Source: Moraxella caviae
GTDB taxonomy: Bacteria > Pseudomonadota > Gammaproteobacteria > Pseudomonadales > Moraxellaceae
Assembly: GCF_002014985.1 (NCBI RefSeq)
Contig: NZ_MUXU01000026.1
Location: 1-23,999, forward strand
DNA: 23,999 nt
Direction of reading: 5' to 3'
Shown piece by piece: positions 1 through 7,981 of this stretch (position 1 is its first letter; every line of letters begins with the position of its first letter). The notes beneath the pieces were generated by a model. It was not told where the DNA came from. It worked only from the letters and a program-made list of their open reading frames with translations, and searched no databases. The position numbers and the translations under genes were made by a program.

Positions 1-10
1 TTATTTAAAG

Positions 11-37
11 ACCCCTGCCGGAATGGTGGGGGTTTTT
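11..37 (+). terminator. Rho-independent terminator of the gene upstream of the window
   Basis: A nine-pair stem (ACCCCTGCC at 11-19 with GGTGGGGGT at 25-33, two wobble pairs) closes a five-base loop and runs into a T-tract at 33-37. It would end a plus-strand transcript from outside the window, so fimT at 99 probably has its own promoter between 40 and 90, though I see no clear promoter boxes there. Confidence 0.75.
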
Positions 38-98
38 GTTGTGGGGAGGGGGTGGGGTGTGGTAGAATTGCCAAATTGGATCATAAAAGGAATGTTGT

Positions 99-620
99 GT
101 GGCAAATCAGGGATTTACTTTGCTGGAAATGGTGGTTGTGCTGGCGATTGTGGCAGTGCTGGCATTGTTTGCCATGCCTGCTTATGATGGCATGATGCAG
201 CGTTTAGAATCGCAAGCCACCAAACGCCATATCCAAGAAGCCATTCGCTTGGCAAAAATTGAAAGTATTGCGCAAGGCAAAGACGTGATTATCTGTGCGA
301 TGGACGATGCGCAGACGTGCAATAAAACAGGGCAAAAGGATTTTGTGGTGTTTGTTGATCGTAATATGAATAATCGTTTTGACGATAAAGATTTTTTAAT
401 CAGTCGTCAGCCTTTGTCTTTAAAATATGGCTATATTGATATGCGTTCGTCTTTGGGGCGGCATCACATGAAGTTCATGGGTGATAACGGCAAGCCACGC
501 GGGCATTATGGACATATCAAATATTGCACCGAAAATCAAAATCTGGCTTATCAAGTGGTGATGAATGCGCATGGCGTGCTGTCTGAAAGACGTGGAAATT
601 TGGAGAAAATTGATTGTTAA
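99..620 (+). CDS. fimT: FimT/GspH-family type IV pilus minor pseudopilin
   Basis: The protein is 173 residues. It has a type III prepilin leader: MANQG followed by FTLLE, with Glu10 at position +5 of the mature chain, then a hydrophobic helix to about residue 28. Prepilin peptidase should cut after Gly5. The C-terminal part has the GspH/FimT layout: VIIC at 63-66, a second Cys at 74, then FVVFVDRNMN near 82-91. A NAHGVLSERRG stretch near the end lies where FimT proteins carry a basic motif, and in some species FimT binds DNA during natural transformation. The start is GTG at 99: AAGGA at 87-91 sits seven bases upstream, a stop codon at 84-86 excludes an earlier in-frame start, and the nearby ATG at 92 is out of frame. 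The stop overlaps the tatD start. A GspH role cannot be excluded, but no gsp genes are present. Confidence 0.8.
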   Translation: MANQGFTLLEMVVVLAIVAVLALFAMPAYDGMMQRLESQATKRHIQEAIRLAKIESIAQGKDVIICAMDDAQTCNKTGQKDFVVFVDRNMNNRFDDKDFLISRQPLSLKYGYIDMRSSLGRHHMKFMGDNGKPRGHYGHIKYCTENQNLAYQVVMNAHGVLSERRGNLEKIDC

Positions 621-1465
621 TGCCTTTATTGATTGACACGCACACGCATTTTGATGTGCCAGAATATGCCGATGAACGCCAGCAATACGCCAAGCGTGCA
701 TGGGAAAAAGGCGTGCGCCATTTGGTACTGATTGGTTTTTTGGCGAAATATTTTGAGCAAATGGCGAGCGTGCAGAGGCAGATGAGTGCATGGCAAGATG
801 TACCGCAGGCGCATTGTGCGGTGGGGCTGCACCCCTTGTACATTCGTGAGCATAGTGATGACGATTTGACGCTGGTGGACCGCTATCTTGCCAGCACAAA
901 CAGCGTGGCGATTGCTGAAATTGGGCTGGACACTTATGATAAGACTTTGGCGAGCGATGAGTATTTTACCAAGCAGCAAAAGTTTTTTATTGAGCAGATT
1001 CATCTTGCCAAGACGCACGATTTACCCATTTTGCTGCACATTCGCAAGGCGCACGCCGATGTGCTAAAAATTTTAAAACAAACACGTTATCAGGCGCATG
1101 AGCAAGGCGGCATTGCTCACAGTTTTAGTGGTGGCGAGAACGAAGCGTTGGCTTTTGTGAAAATGGGATTTAAACTGGGCATTACAGGGCAAATCACCAA
1201 TCCAAACGCCAAAAAATTGCGCAATGCGGTGCTGGCGGTGTTTAAAAAATTTGGTGCGTCCGCCTTTGTGATTGAGACGGATTGCCCTGATATGATGCCT
1301 GTGCCGTGCCAAATTGACGGCAATCATTTTAACGAACCTGCCAACTTGCCGTATGTGCTGCACGAGCTGGCGAGTATATTTGCTATGCCGCCTGACGAGC
1401 TTGCACCAATTTTATGGGAAAATAGCAATGAAGCGCTGCGCCAAACGTGGGCGATGCGTGATTAG
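620..1465 (+). CDS. tatD: TatD-family metal-dependent hydrolase (DNase-like)
   Basis: A 281-residue TIM-barrel amidohydrolase-type protein. The TatD metal ligands are all visible: His8 and His10 in DTHTHFD, Glu100 in AEIGLD, His140 in ILLHIRKAH, His167 in IAHSFSGG and Asp221 in IETDCPD. The C-terminal NEPANLPYVL block is also typical. Known members are metal-dependent 3'-5' exonucleases or related hydrolases, acting in the cytoplasm; the subgroup (TatD, YcfH or YjjV) cannot be decided here. The ATG at 620 shares bases with the fimT stop (TAATG), implying translational coupling. A TTG at 614 with GGAG eight bases upstream is an alternative start that would add two residues. tcdA follows seven bases after the stop, so the three genes probably form one transcript. 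Confidence 0.88.
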   Translation: MPLLIDTHTHFDVPEYADERQQYAKRAWEKGVRHLVLIGFLAKYFEQMASVQRQMSAWQDVPQAHCAVGLHPLYIREHSDDDLTLVDRYLASTNSVAIAEIGLDTYDKTLASDEYFTKQQKFFIEQIHLAKTHDLPILLHIRKAHADVLKILKQTRYQAHEQGGIAHSFSGGENEALAFVKMGFKLGITGQITNPNAKKLRNAVLAVFKKFGASAFVIETDCPDMMPVPCQIDGNHFNEPANLPYVLHELASIFAMPPDELAPILWENSNEALRQTWAMRD

Positions 1466-1472
1466 TAAAAAT

Positions 1473-2249
1473 ATGAGTACGAATTTGACACAGGCAGACC
1501 GCCGCTTTGTGGGCGTGCGTAATTTATATGGCGATGCGGCGGCGAAGTTTGCCAGTGCGCACGTTTTTGTGATTGGCGTGGGCGGCGTAGGCTCTTGGAC
1601 GGTGGAAGCCTTGGCACGCACGGGCGTGGGCGAGCTGACTTTGGTGGATTTGGACGTGCTGGTGGAAAGTAACGTCAATCGCCAGCTGCCAGCTTTGAGT
1701 GAAACTTTCGGTGAAAGTAAAGCTGAGACGATGGCGGTGCGTGCCAAGTCCATCAACCCAAACATCACTGTCAATGTGATTGATGATTTTTTGACGGCAG
1801 ATAACGTCAAAGAAATTTTGCCAAGCAAAGATGATATGCAGCTTTTACGGGCGCAAGGCAGGCAAATCGTGGTGCTGGACTGTGTGGACGATATGAGTGC
1901 CAAACTTGCGATTGCGGTGCATTGCCGATTTAATAAATTGAAGCTCATCATCTCTGGCGGCGCAGGCGGTAAAACCGACCCAACGCAGATTAAAGTTGCT
2001 GACTTAAAGGACGTGAGCCAAGACCCACTTTTGGCAAGATTGCGCAGTAAATTGCGAGATAAGGGCATCAACCGAGAACTCAAAGAAAAATTCGCCCTAA
2101 AATGTGTGTATTCCACCGAGCAGCTCAAGAAAGTTACGGCGTGCGAAAGTGGGCTAAACTGCGGCGGCTATGGCTCGGCAGTTGTGGTTACAAGCACGGT
2201 GGGCATGATTATGGCGGCAGAGTGTTTGAGTATTTTGGCGAAAAGTTGA
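1473..2249 (+). CDS. tcdA: tRNA threonylcarbamoyladenosine dehydratase (TcdA/CsdL)
   Basis: A 258-residue ThiF/E1-like protein that matches E. coli TcdA throughout. TcdA uses ATP to dehydrate t6A37 in tRNA to its cyclic form. Visible marks are the nucleotide-binding GVGGVGS at 35-41, the following acidic strand LVDLD, the NRQLPAL motif, DCVDDMSAKL, SGGAGGKTDPTQI, the QDPLLARLR block that separates TcdA from ThiF and MoeB, and CVYSTE. The start chosen is ATG 1473 because homologues begin just before the DRRFVGVRNLYG segment. An upstream in-frame GTG at 1458 is possible, and no strong Shine-Dalgarno precedes either. CsdA/CsdE, often linked to TcdA, are not in the window. Confidence 0.9.
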   Translation: MSTNLTQADRRFVGVRNLYGDAAAKFASAHVFVIGVGGVGSWTVEALARTGVGELTLVDLDVLVESNVNRQLPALSETFGESKAETMAVRAKSINPNITVNVIDDFLTADNVKEILPSKDDMQLLRAQGRQIVVLDCVDDMSAKLAIAVHCRFNKLKLIISGGAGGKTDPTQIKVADLKDVSQDPLLARLRSKLRDKGINRELKEKFALKCVYSTEQLKKVTACESGLNCGGYGSAVVVTSTVGMIMAAECLSILAKS

Positions 2250-2316
2250 TGGTTTTAGTAATTAAAAGTTTAAAAACCTTGTGTTAAAACCAACTGTTGC
2301 AATAAATTGGACATAA

Positions 2317-2344
2317 AAAAAGGACGGCAATCACCGTCCTTTTT
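2317..2344. terminator. Bidirectional terminator between convergent tcdA and efp
   Basis: An eleven-pair perfect stem (AAAAAGGACGG at 2317-2327, CCGTCCTTTTT at 2334-2344) encloses the loop CAATCA. A-tract and T-tract flank it, so it can end both the plus-strand tcdA transcript and the minus-strand efp transcript, whose stop codon is about 20 bases away. Confidence 0.9.
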
Positions 2345-2364
2345 GCGTTGGCGATGCGCCAAAA

Positions 2365-2934
2365 TTACACGCGAGATAGGTATTCGCCTGTGCGGGTGTC
2401 TACTTTTACGATTTCTTCTTGTTGTACGAACAATGGTACACGCACCACCGCACCAGTTTCTAGGCGTGCAGGCTTACCGCCACCGCCTGACGTGTCGCCA
2501 CGCACACCCGGATCGGTTTCTACGATTTGTAGTTCTACGAAGTTTGGTGCCGTTACTGACAATGGTGCGCCATTGAACAAAGTGATGGTGCAGCGTGCGT
2601 TTGAGTTTTCTTTTAGCCATTGCGCCGCGTCGCCCATGGCGTTTTTGTCGGCTTGCATTTGCTCAAAAGTTTCAGGGTCCATGAAGTGCCAAAATTCGCC
2701 ATCGTTGTACAGATAATCCATTTCGGTATCCACAACGTCCGCGCCTTCTAGGCTGTCGCCTGATTTGAAGGTTTGCTCAAGCACTTTGCCAGTGCGTAGG
2801 TTGCGCAGTTTTACGCGGTTGAAGGCTTGACCTTTACCCGGTTTAACGTATTCGTTTTCCAAGATGGCGCAAGGGTTGCCGTCAAGCATGACTTTCAAGC
2901 CAGCTTTAAAGTCGTTTGTAGAAAAACTTGCCAT
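2365..2934 (-). CDS. efp: Translation elongation factor P
   Basis: A 189-residue EF-P, the usual length. It binds ribosomes stalled at consecutive prolines and promotes peptide-bond formation. The N-terminal KOW-like domain carries the loop [10 protein letters not shown], in which Lys34 is the residue lysylated by EpmA after EpmB makes beta-lysine. Two OB domains follow, including the conserved [12 protein letters not shown] segment and the C-terminal [12 protein letters not shown]. An AGGTG element lies seven bases before the ATG. The gene is divergent from epmB, which makes the substrate for its own modification, and has a near-perfect promoter at 3049-3078 with a leader of about 100 bases. 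epmA is not in the window. Confidence 0.97.
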   Translation of the reverse strand: MASFSTNDFKAGLKVMLDGNPCAILENEYVKPGKGQAFNRVKLRNLRTGKVLEQTFKSGDSLEGADVVDTEMDYLYNDGEFWHFMDPETFEQMQADKNAMGDAAQWLKENSNARCTITLFNGAPLSVTAPNFVELQIVETDPGVRGDTSGGGGKPARLETGAVVRVPLFVQQEEIVKVDTRTGEYLSRV

Positions 2935-3048
2935 TAAAAAGCACCTATATAAATAGTGATGAAAATGATGGGTTGGGAGAAAATCGCTGCAGCAAATGCC
3001 AAAACTTCAGCCAAAATGCGTTATAATACGTTTTTCTCAAAACTCCCT

Positions 3049-3078
3049 ATTATAGCGATTTTCACTAAATTTTGTCAA
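3049..3078 (-). promoter_or_regulatory. Strong sigma70-type promoter for efp
   Basis: Read on the minus strand, TTGACA (3078-3073) and TATAAT (3054-3049) are both perfect consensus boxes, with an 18-base spacer. Transcription should start near 3042 and yield a leader of roughly 100 bases before the efp ATG. This fits the abundance expected of EF-P. A plus-strand TATAAT at 3022-3027, inside the efp leader, may be the -10 box of the divergent epmB promoter, but I see no good -35 for it. Confidence 0.8.
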
Positions 3079-3088
3079 AATAAAAACA

Positions 3089-4285
3089 ATGTTTAAGTCT
3101 GATTTTTCATCGTGCGAGTCGCCATCGCCCACATTATCGCCAAAAACCACACCAAAAGCTGCGTTAAACGGTGCATTAAGCAATGATGTATCAAAAAATG
3201 GCGTGCCAAGCGTCAATAAACTTGCCATGGTTGATGCTGATTTGCCAAATCAATGCGCACAAGACAACAGTGCGCAAGATGATGTAAAAGATATGGACGA
3301 CTGGCAAAAGGCGCTGGCGAATGCGGTGAGCGATGTGGACGAGCTGCTTGGGCTGCTGGATTTGTCCGCTAAAGACGTGCAAAGTTTTACGCCGAAGCGT
3401 TTTGGGCTGCGTGTGCCAAGGGCGTTTGTGGCGAAAATGCAGCCAAAAAATCCGAACGATCCTTTGCTTTTGCAGGTGTTGCCGCAGCTTGATGAGACGA
3501 TGTTTGCAGCAGGCTACAGCACTGATCCGCTGGCGGAAAATGCGCAAAATCCCATCAAGGGCTTATTGCACAAATACCAAAACCGTGCGCTGATTACACT
3601 GACTGGGGCGTGTGCGGTGCATTGCCGTTATTGCTTTCGTCAGCATTTTGATTATCAAAGCAATATGCCAAGCGCGCAGGTGAAGGCAGAGATTTTGGCG
3701 TATTTGGCGGCGGATGAGAAAATCAATGAAGTTTTGCTGTCTGGCGGCGACCCTTTGAACGTCAGCAATCGGCGTTTGGCGCAGTGGCTTGATGAACTTG
3801 CCAAAATTAAACATATCAAAACCATTCGCATTCACACAAGGCTGCCTGTGGTGCTGCCAAGCCGTGTGGACAATGCGTTTTTGGATATGCTAAAAAATTG
3901 CCCCAAGCACATTGTGATGGTGCTGCACATCAATCACGCCAACGAAATTGACGAAACGTTTGCACAAAAATGCCAAGCGCTCAAGCAAGCTGGCGTGGTG
4001 CTTTTAAATCAAACGGTGCTGCTAAAAGGAGTGAATGATGACGCTAAGACGCTGGCTGCGCTCAGTCATGCGCTGTTTGACGCTGGTATCATGCCGTATT
4101 ATTTGCACATTTTGGATAAGGTGGCTGGGGCGGCGCATTTTGATGTGCCGATGGCGCAGGCGGTGGCGATTTATTGGCAGCTGCTTGCGCGCGTGTCTGG
4201 CTATCTTGTGCCAAAACTCGTGCAAGAGCTGCCCAATCGTCCGTATAAAACGCCTGTGGATTTGCACAAATTTGCCGCTGACTAA
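3089..4285 (+). CDS. epmB: EF-P beta-lysylation protein, lysine 2,3-aminomutase-like
   Basis: A radical SAM, PLP-dependent enzyme that converts L-alpha-lysine to beta-lysine for attachment to EF-P Lys34. The CxxxCxxC iron-sulfur motif is Cys175, Cys179 and Cys182 (CAVHCRYCFR). LLSGGDPL follows at 216-223, and DKVAGAAHF near 343-351 should hold the PLP lysine (Lys344). The core from about residue 70 aligns with E. coli EpmB. With the ATG at 3089 the protein is 398 residues, some 55 to 70 longer than E. coli EpmB at the N-terminus. That extension is rich in Ser, Pro, Asn and Asp and looks disordered. In-frame ATGs at 3227 and 3293 are alternative starts, none of them with a clear ribosome-binding site, so the start is uncertain. 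It is divergent from efp. Confidence 0.92.
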   Translation: MFKSDFSSCESPSPTLSPKTTPKAALNGALSNDVSKNGVPSVNKLAMVDADLPNQCAQDNSAQDDVKDMDDWQKALANAVSDVDELLGLLDLSAKDVQSFTPKRFGLRVPRAFVAKMQPKNPNDPLLLQVLPQLDETMFAAGYSTDPLAENAQNPIKGLLHKYQNRALITLTGACAVHCRYCFRQHFDYQSNMPSAQVKAEILAYLAADEKINEVLLSGGDPLNVSNRRLAQWLDELAKIKHIKTIRIHTRLPVVLPSRVDNAFLDMLKNCPKHIVMVLHINHANEIDETFAQKCQALKQAGVVLLNQTVLLKGVNDDAKTLAALSHALFDAGIMPYYLHILDKVAGAAHFDVPMAQAVAIYWQLLARVSGYLVPKLVQELPNRPYKTPVDLHKFAAD

Positions 4286-4357
4286 GTTTGGGTTTAAACT
4301 TGAGTTATCGGCAAATCAAGCCGTACAATTTGGGTTGAATGTGTTAATCCCAAGTTG

Positions 4358-4395
4358 TTAAAACAAGGCATTAAAACAAGGCATTAAAACTAAGT
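4358..4395. repeat. 13-bp tandem repeat, about 2.7 copies
   Basis: TTAAAACAAGGCA occurs perfectly at 4358-4370 and 4371-4383, then a partial degenerate third copy follows. It lies in the gap between epmB and the DUF302 lipoprotein gene. No function is apparent; replication slippage is the simplest origin. Confidence 0.75.
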
Positions 4396-4410
4396 CATTG
4401 AAAGAAAAAT

Positions 4411-4439
4411 TTGGGCAAATTTGCCATCTGTGATACACT
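4411..4439 (+). promoter_or_regulatory. Candidate promoter of the DUF302 lipoprotein gene
   Basis: TTGGGC (4411-4416) and TACACT (4434-4439) are separated by 17 bases. Both boxes match the sigma70 consensus only partly, so this is a moderate candidate. It would leave a leader of about 105 bases before the ATG at 4553. Confidence 0.4.
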
Positions 4440-4552
4440 GTTTGGCGATTATGGCGGCTGTTTGAGTGGCGATGATTTGCCAAGTCAATCAATGCCGCCA
4501 TAAATATCAAATTTATTTATCAACGAAATTCACCAACCAAAACGGGGAAACT

Positions 4553-5074
4553 ATGAAACTTGCATTCATCGCAGCGGCGGCTGTGGCACTAACCGCGTGC
4601 GCTGCGCCAAGCGTCAGCCACAAACTTGGCACGACCAAAGTTGCCGCAAATCCTATCCAAACCCAAGCTAAACCAGCCATTCAGAACGCCATGACTACCC
4701 AGACTTTCGCCAGCCGTTATGATTTTGCGACCACTGTGCGCACCATTCAAGACACCGTCCAAGACAAAGGCATGACCGTTTTTGCGGTGATTGACCATCA
4801 GGCGGCTGCCGAAAAAGCAGGACTTGCCATGCAGCCTGCGAGCGTGATTATTTTTGGTGCGCCAAAAGCGGGTACGCCTTTGATGGTCAAAGACCCACTA
4901 TTTGCTTTACAATTACCACTAAAAGTTTTGGTTACTGAGACGAATGGGCAAGTAACTGTAGCTTACACGCCAGCTGAGCAGCTGATTGCGGGCAGCAGCC
5001 TTGAGTATGCCGATGTGGAAAATTCTTTGGCAAAAGCGGCGAATTTGCTGCGTGCGGCAGTGGGCAAGCAGTAA
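4553..5074 (+). CDS. DUF302-domain lipoprotein
   Basis: A 173-residue exported protein. The start MKLAFIAAAAVALTAC is a lipoprotein signal peptide with lipobox LTAC, giving a mature Cys16. Gly-free low-complexity residues follow to about 50. Residues 60-150 match the DUF302 (TTHA1732-like) pattern, including TIQDTVQDKGMTVFAVIDH, the AAAEKAGL stretch, VIIFGAPKAGTPLM and the LPLKVLV strand. DUF302 proteins are small single-domain proteins whose biochemical role is not established; several sit in the periplasm. ATG 4553 is chosen because GGGGA lies five bases upstream and a signal peptide begins there; an in-frame ATG at 4466 would bury that signal. A hairpin-forming AGTAA/TTACT pair spans the stop codon. 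Confidence 0.82.
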   Translation: MKLAFIAAAAVALTACAAPSVSHKLGTTKVAANPIQTQAKPAIQNAMTTQTFASRYDFATTVRTIQDTVQDKGMTVFAVIDHQAAAEKAGLAMQPASVIIFGAPKAGTPLMVKDPLFALQLPLKVLVTETNGQVTVAYTPAEQLIAGSSLEYADVENSLAKAANLLRAAVGKQ

Positions 5075-5285
5075 ACTTACTAAACTTGCTAAGCAAAACT
5101 TGCTGGGCGTTTATTGCGTTAAAAGTTGCTTGGGCAAATTTACGAAGTAAAAATTGCTAAGAAAATTTGTTAAGAAAAATTAACCAAATAAGTATGCCAA
5201 GCAAGTTTGTTGGATAAAGTCGGATAAATTTACCAAGCTGCACCAATCGCCACAACGCCATTTAATGTCATTTTAGAGGTTTGCC

Positions 5286-6947
5286 ATGACGGATTTAAAG
5301 CCTATCTTTCAAGACGCTTTTGCGCACAATGCCAGCGTGGTTGCGCCTTTTGCCAGCGAGCCAAATTTGGCGGCACTGTGGCGATGGTTTGCGCGCATTT
5401 GCGCCATACCGCACCCAAGCCACTACGAAGCGGCTTTGGCGGACGACATCATGCGCTGGGCAAAGGCGCAAAACTTAGCCGCGCACCGTGATGATGTGGG
5501 CAATATCATCATCAAAAAGTGCGCCACCAAAGGCTATGAATCACGCCCAACGGTGGCATTGCAAGCGCATCTTGACATGGTGCCGCAAGCCAATGCCGAC
5601 ACAGCGCACGATTTTTTGACCGACCCAATCAAGCTACAACGGTGCGCTGATGATTCAGACTGGCTGATGGCGATAGGCACGACTTTGGGCGCGGATAATG
5701 GCATCGGCATGGCAAGCTGTCTTGCGTTGTTAGAAAGCACGGACGTGGCGCACCCTGCGCTGGAAGTGCTTTTGACCATGACTGAAGAGACGGGCATGGT
5801 TGGCGTAAAAGAGCTTAAGGCTGGAGAGTTGAGCGCATCTTTGATGATTAACACCGACACCGAAGAGATTGGCGAAGTGTACATTGGCTGTGCTGGCGGC
5901 GTGGACGCGGACATCCACTTGCCTGTGGTGTGGCAGTCTTGCGCTGATGATGTGGTGCTGCTTGATGTAAAAATCATAGGGCTAAAAGGTGGGCATTCTG
6001 GGCTAAACATCCATGAAAACCGCAGCAATGCCATCAAACTTGCCGCAAGTTTACTAAAAACTTTGCTGGGCAAGCGCAGCGTTTTGGTGCAAAGTCAGAC
6101 AAATCCGCCAAGTCAATTTGGCATCGTCAGCTTGGCTGGTGGCACGCTAAGAAACGCCATTCCCAGAGAAGCGCACATCACGCTTGGTGTGGCGCGCGCT
6201 GATTTGGCGAATGCGCAAGCTGGCATTGCTGCTTGGCATGACGCCATGCGCCAGCGTCTTTTGGCGGCTGAGCCAAATTTTGCGCTGAGTGTTCACAAAC
6301 ATAATTCATCACCTAATTCATCACCTAATTCATCACCTAATTCATCACCTAATTCATCACCTAATTCATCACCTAATTCATCACCTAATTCATCACCTAA
6401 TTCATCACCCAATTCATCGCCCAGCCAAATGCTAAATGCTGACAGCACAGCGGCGGTGATTGATTTGCTAAACGCTTTGCCAAATGGCGTGGTGCGTTTT
6501 AGCGATGTGCTTGCCGATACGGTGGAGACGTCGTTGTCGCTTGGCGTGGCAAGTCTTGATGAAAATGCGCTGTCAGCAACGCTTTTGGTGCGTTCGCTTG
6601 ATGAAGCAGCCAAGTCGGACGTGCTTGATGTGCTTGACAGCGTGGCAAGTGCGGCAGGTGCGCAGGCGAAATTTTGGGGTGATTATGTCGGCTGGAATCC
6701 AGAGCCAAGCTCGCCTTTGGTGGCTTTGACTGCGCAAAAATATGCGCGAATTTTGGGCGCACCGCCAAAAATTAAGGTCATTCACGCAGGGCTAGAATGC
6801 GGACTGATTAAGCAAAGCCATCCACAGCTTGACATTGTGTCTATCGGCCCTACAATTAAAAACGCCCATTCGCCAGAAGAAAAAGTGCAAATCAGCACGG
6901 TGGCGACTTATTGGCAGGTGCTGACGGCGGTTTTGGCGGCGGTGTGA
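5286..6947 (+). CDS. pepD: Xaa-His (beta-Ala-His) dipeptidase PepD with NSSP repeat insertion
   Basis: A 553-residue M20-family dizinc aminoacyl-histidine dipeptidase, about 65 residues longer than E. coli PepD. Metal and catalytic residues are in place: His95 and Asp97 in QAHLDMVPQ, Asp137 in GADNGIG, the Glu167/Glu168 pair in MTEETGM, Asp191 in NTDTEE, and the late His in HAGLECG. GGHSGLNIH is the lid-domain His loop. A cytoplasmic role in peptide turnover is expected. The main oddity is residues 340-379, ten tandem NSSP units encoded by 12-bp repeats, placed where E. coli PepD has only a short loop before the helix leading to LLNALPNGVVRFSD. The frame is kept across the repeat. GAGG six or so bases before ATG 5286 supports the start. 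The upstream 5075-5285 gap is A/T-rich with degenerate AACTTGCTAAG-like words. Confidence 0.95.
   Translation: MTDLKPIFQDAFAHNASVVAPFASEPNLAALWRWFARICAIPHPSHYEAALADDIMRWAKAQNLAAHRDDVGNIIIKKCATKGYESRPTVALQAHLDMVPQANADTAHDFLTDPIKLQRCADDSDWLMAIGTTLGADNGIGMASCLALLESTDVAHPALEVLLTMTEETGMVGVKELKAGELSASLMINTDTEEIGEVYIGCAGGVDADIHLPVVWQSCADDVVLLDVKIIGLKGGHSGLNIHENRSNAIKLAASLLKTLLGKRSVLVQSQTNPPSQFGIVSLAGGTLRNAIPREAHITLGVARADLANAQAGIAAWHDAMRQRLLAAEPNFALSVHKHNSSPNSSPNSSPNSSPNSSPNSSPNSSPNSSPNSSPNSSPSQMLNADSTAAVIDLLNALPNGVVRFSDVLADTVETSLSLGVASLDENALSATLLVRSLDEAAKSDVLDVLDSVASAAGAQAKFWGDYVGWNPEPSSPLVALTAQKYARILGAPPKIKVIHAGLECGLIKQSHPQLDIVSIGPTIKNAHSPEEKVQISTVATYWQVLTAVLAAV
6303..6422 (+). repeat. Ten 12-bp tandem repeats inside pepD
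   Basis: The unit AATTCATCACCT is repeated ten times without interruption from 6303 to 6422. Units 1-8 are identical, unit 9 ends in CCC and unit 10 reads AATTCATCGCCC. Each encodes Asn-Ser-Ser-Pro. Because the unit is a multiple of three, gain or loss changes protein length without shifting the frame. The near-identity of the units points to recent expansion. Confidence 0.98.
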
Positions 6948-7006
6948 GATAAAGGTTTGTCTGAAATGTTGGGTTGCGCCTTGCTAGCCTAATCCTTGTC
7001 ACCAAT

Positions 7007-7041
7007 CAAAAAACCGCCCATCTTTATCAGATAAGCGGTTT
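7007..7041 (-). terminator. Terminator of the dienelactone hydrolase gene
   Basis: AAACCGC (7011-7017) pairs with GCGGTTT (7035-7041), with a second short ATCT/AGAT stem inside. Read on the minus strand the stem is followed by further T residues (7010-7008). It lies about 30 bases past the stop of the minus-strand gene. It may also weakly stop pepD transcripts. Confidence 0.65.
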
Positions 7042-7073
7042 GGCGATAAATTATCAATCAAAGACTGAGCGCC

Positions 7074-7805
7074 TCACGCCAATTCTTTGCGCATAAATGC
7101 CACCATTTTATCCCAGCTTGCCACTGCGGCGGCTTCGTTGTAGCCAAGATCCACGCCATTTTCGGCGGCGCGTGCGTCAGCGGCAGGGTTGCTAAAGCCG
7201 TGCTTGGCGTTGTCATACACGTCAATTTCAAAGCGCACGTCCGCTGCGGCAAGCTCATCTTTTAGCCCGTCAATCGCCTGCATGGACACCATGCTGTCGG
7301 CCGCACCATGCGCCACCAGTACGCTTGCGGTGAATACGTCTTTTTCGGCAGGTTTGATGGGTGCAGGGTTGCCGTGGAAAGTCGCCACCGCCTTGATGGG
7401 CTGGGCTAGGCGCGCCATATCAAGCCCTAGTTTGCCACCGAAACAAAAACCCGCCACGCCAATGCGCGCGCTGTCCACTTCTGGCAAGGCAGCAAAATCC
7501 GCCAAAATGCGTGCGCAGCGATCCATCAGCGCCATTGGGTTGCTCAAAGCGTCCGTCATCCAAGCGTTTGCGGTGGCAGCGTCTGTGGTGAATTTGCCGT
7601 CGCCGTACACGTCCATCACCGCCGCTGCAAAGCCAGCTTGCGCCAGACGCTCGGCAACGCTTTTTGGGTGCTCGACCACGCCCCACCATTCAGGCGCAAC
7701 CAAAATCCCAGCGACAGGCGTGCTGCCATCTGGCAGGGCGACGTGGCTTAATAAAACCGTGCCATCGGCAGCGGTGGTGGCGAGAGTTTGCGTGCGAATT
7801 GTCAT
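7074..7805 (-). CDS. Dienelactone hydrolase family alpha/beta hydrolase
   Basis: A 243-residue alpha/beta hydrolase. The dienelactone hydrolase catalytic triad is readable: nucleophile Cys121 in GFCFGG, Asp170 in HGAADSMV and His202 in AKHGFSNP. Glu39 in APEWWG corresponds to the glutamate that interacts with the nucleophile in this family. Classical members open dienelactone in chloroaromatic breakdown, but most chromosomal homologues have unknown ester or lactone substrates, and no aromatic pathway genes lie nearby. AAGGAG lies five bases before the ATG. The protein is cytoplasmic with no signal peptide, apparently monocistronic, and convergent with pepD. Confidence 0.88.
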   Translation of the reverse strand: MTIRTQTLATTAADGTVLLSHVALPDGSTPVAGILVAPEWWGVVEHPKSVAERLAQAGFAAAVMDVYGDGKFTTDAATANAWMTDALSNPMALMDRCARILADFAALPEVDSARIGVAGFCFGGKLGLDMARLAQPIKAVATFHGNPAPIKPAEKDVFTASVLVAHGAADSMVSMQAIDGLKDELAAADVRFEIDVYDNAKHGFSNPAADARAAENGVDLGYNEAAAVASWDKMVAFMRKELA

Positions 7806-7981
7806 AACAGCTCCTTGATGTAAAAGTTGGTTTTAAAAAACAGATTTGCAAGTGCAGTTTTAAAACCGATTTTAAAATTGGTTTAAAAATGATTTTGTAA
7901 ACGGCTTTACCATGAAATTTGCTTTCATCATACCCAATTTTTACGCCAGTGAAAAGGGCGGACGCGCAATTTATCCAAATT

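Noticed and set aside
420..1018. Several minus-strand open frames across fimT and tatD
   Set aside because: They lie fully opposite two well-supported genes and have no motifs or ribosome-binding sites.
1314..1472. Upstream extension of the tcdA frame
   Set aside because: It lies inside tatD in another frame; TcdA homologues begin near ATG 1473.
6303..6422. Possible CRISPR-like array
   Set aside because: The repeats are contiguous 12-bp units without spacers and are in frame within pepD.
6293..6613. Minus-strand open frame with a GDEL repeat
   Set aside because: It is the antisense reading of the NSSP repeat inside pepD, whose catalytic motifs continue on both sides in the plus frame.
7189..7818. 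Plus-strand open frame of 209 codons
   Set aside because: Antisense of the dienelactone hydrolase gene, which has the complete Cys/Asp/His triad; Ser/Ala-rich composition typical of a shadow frame.
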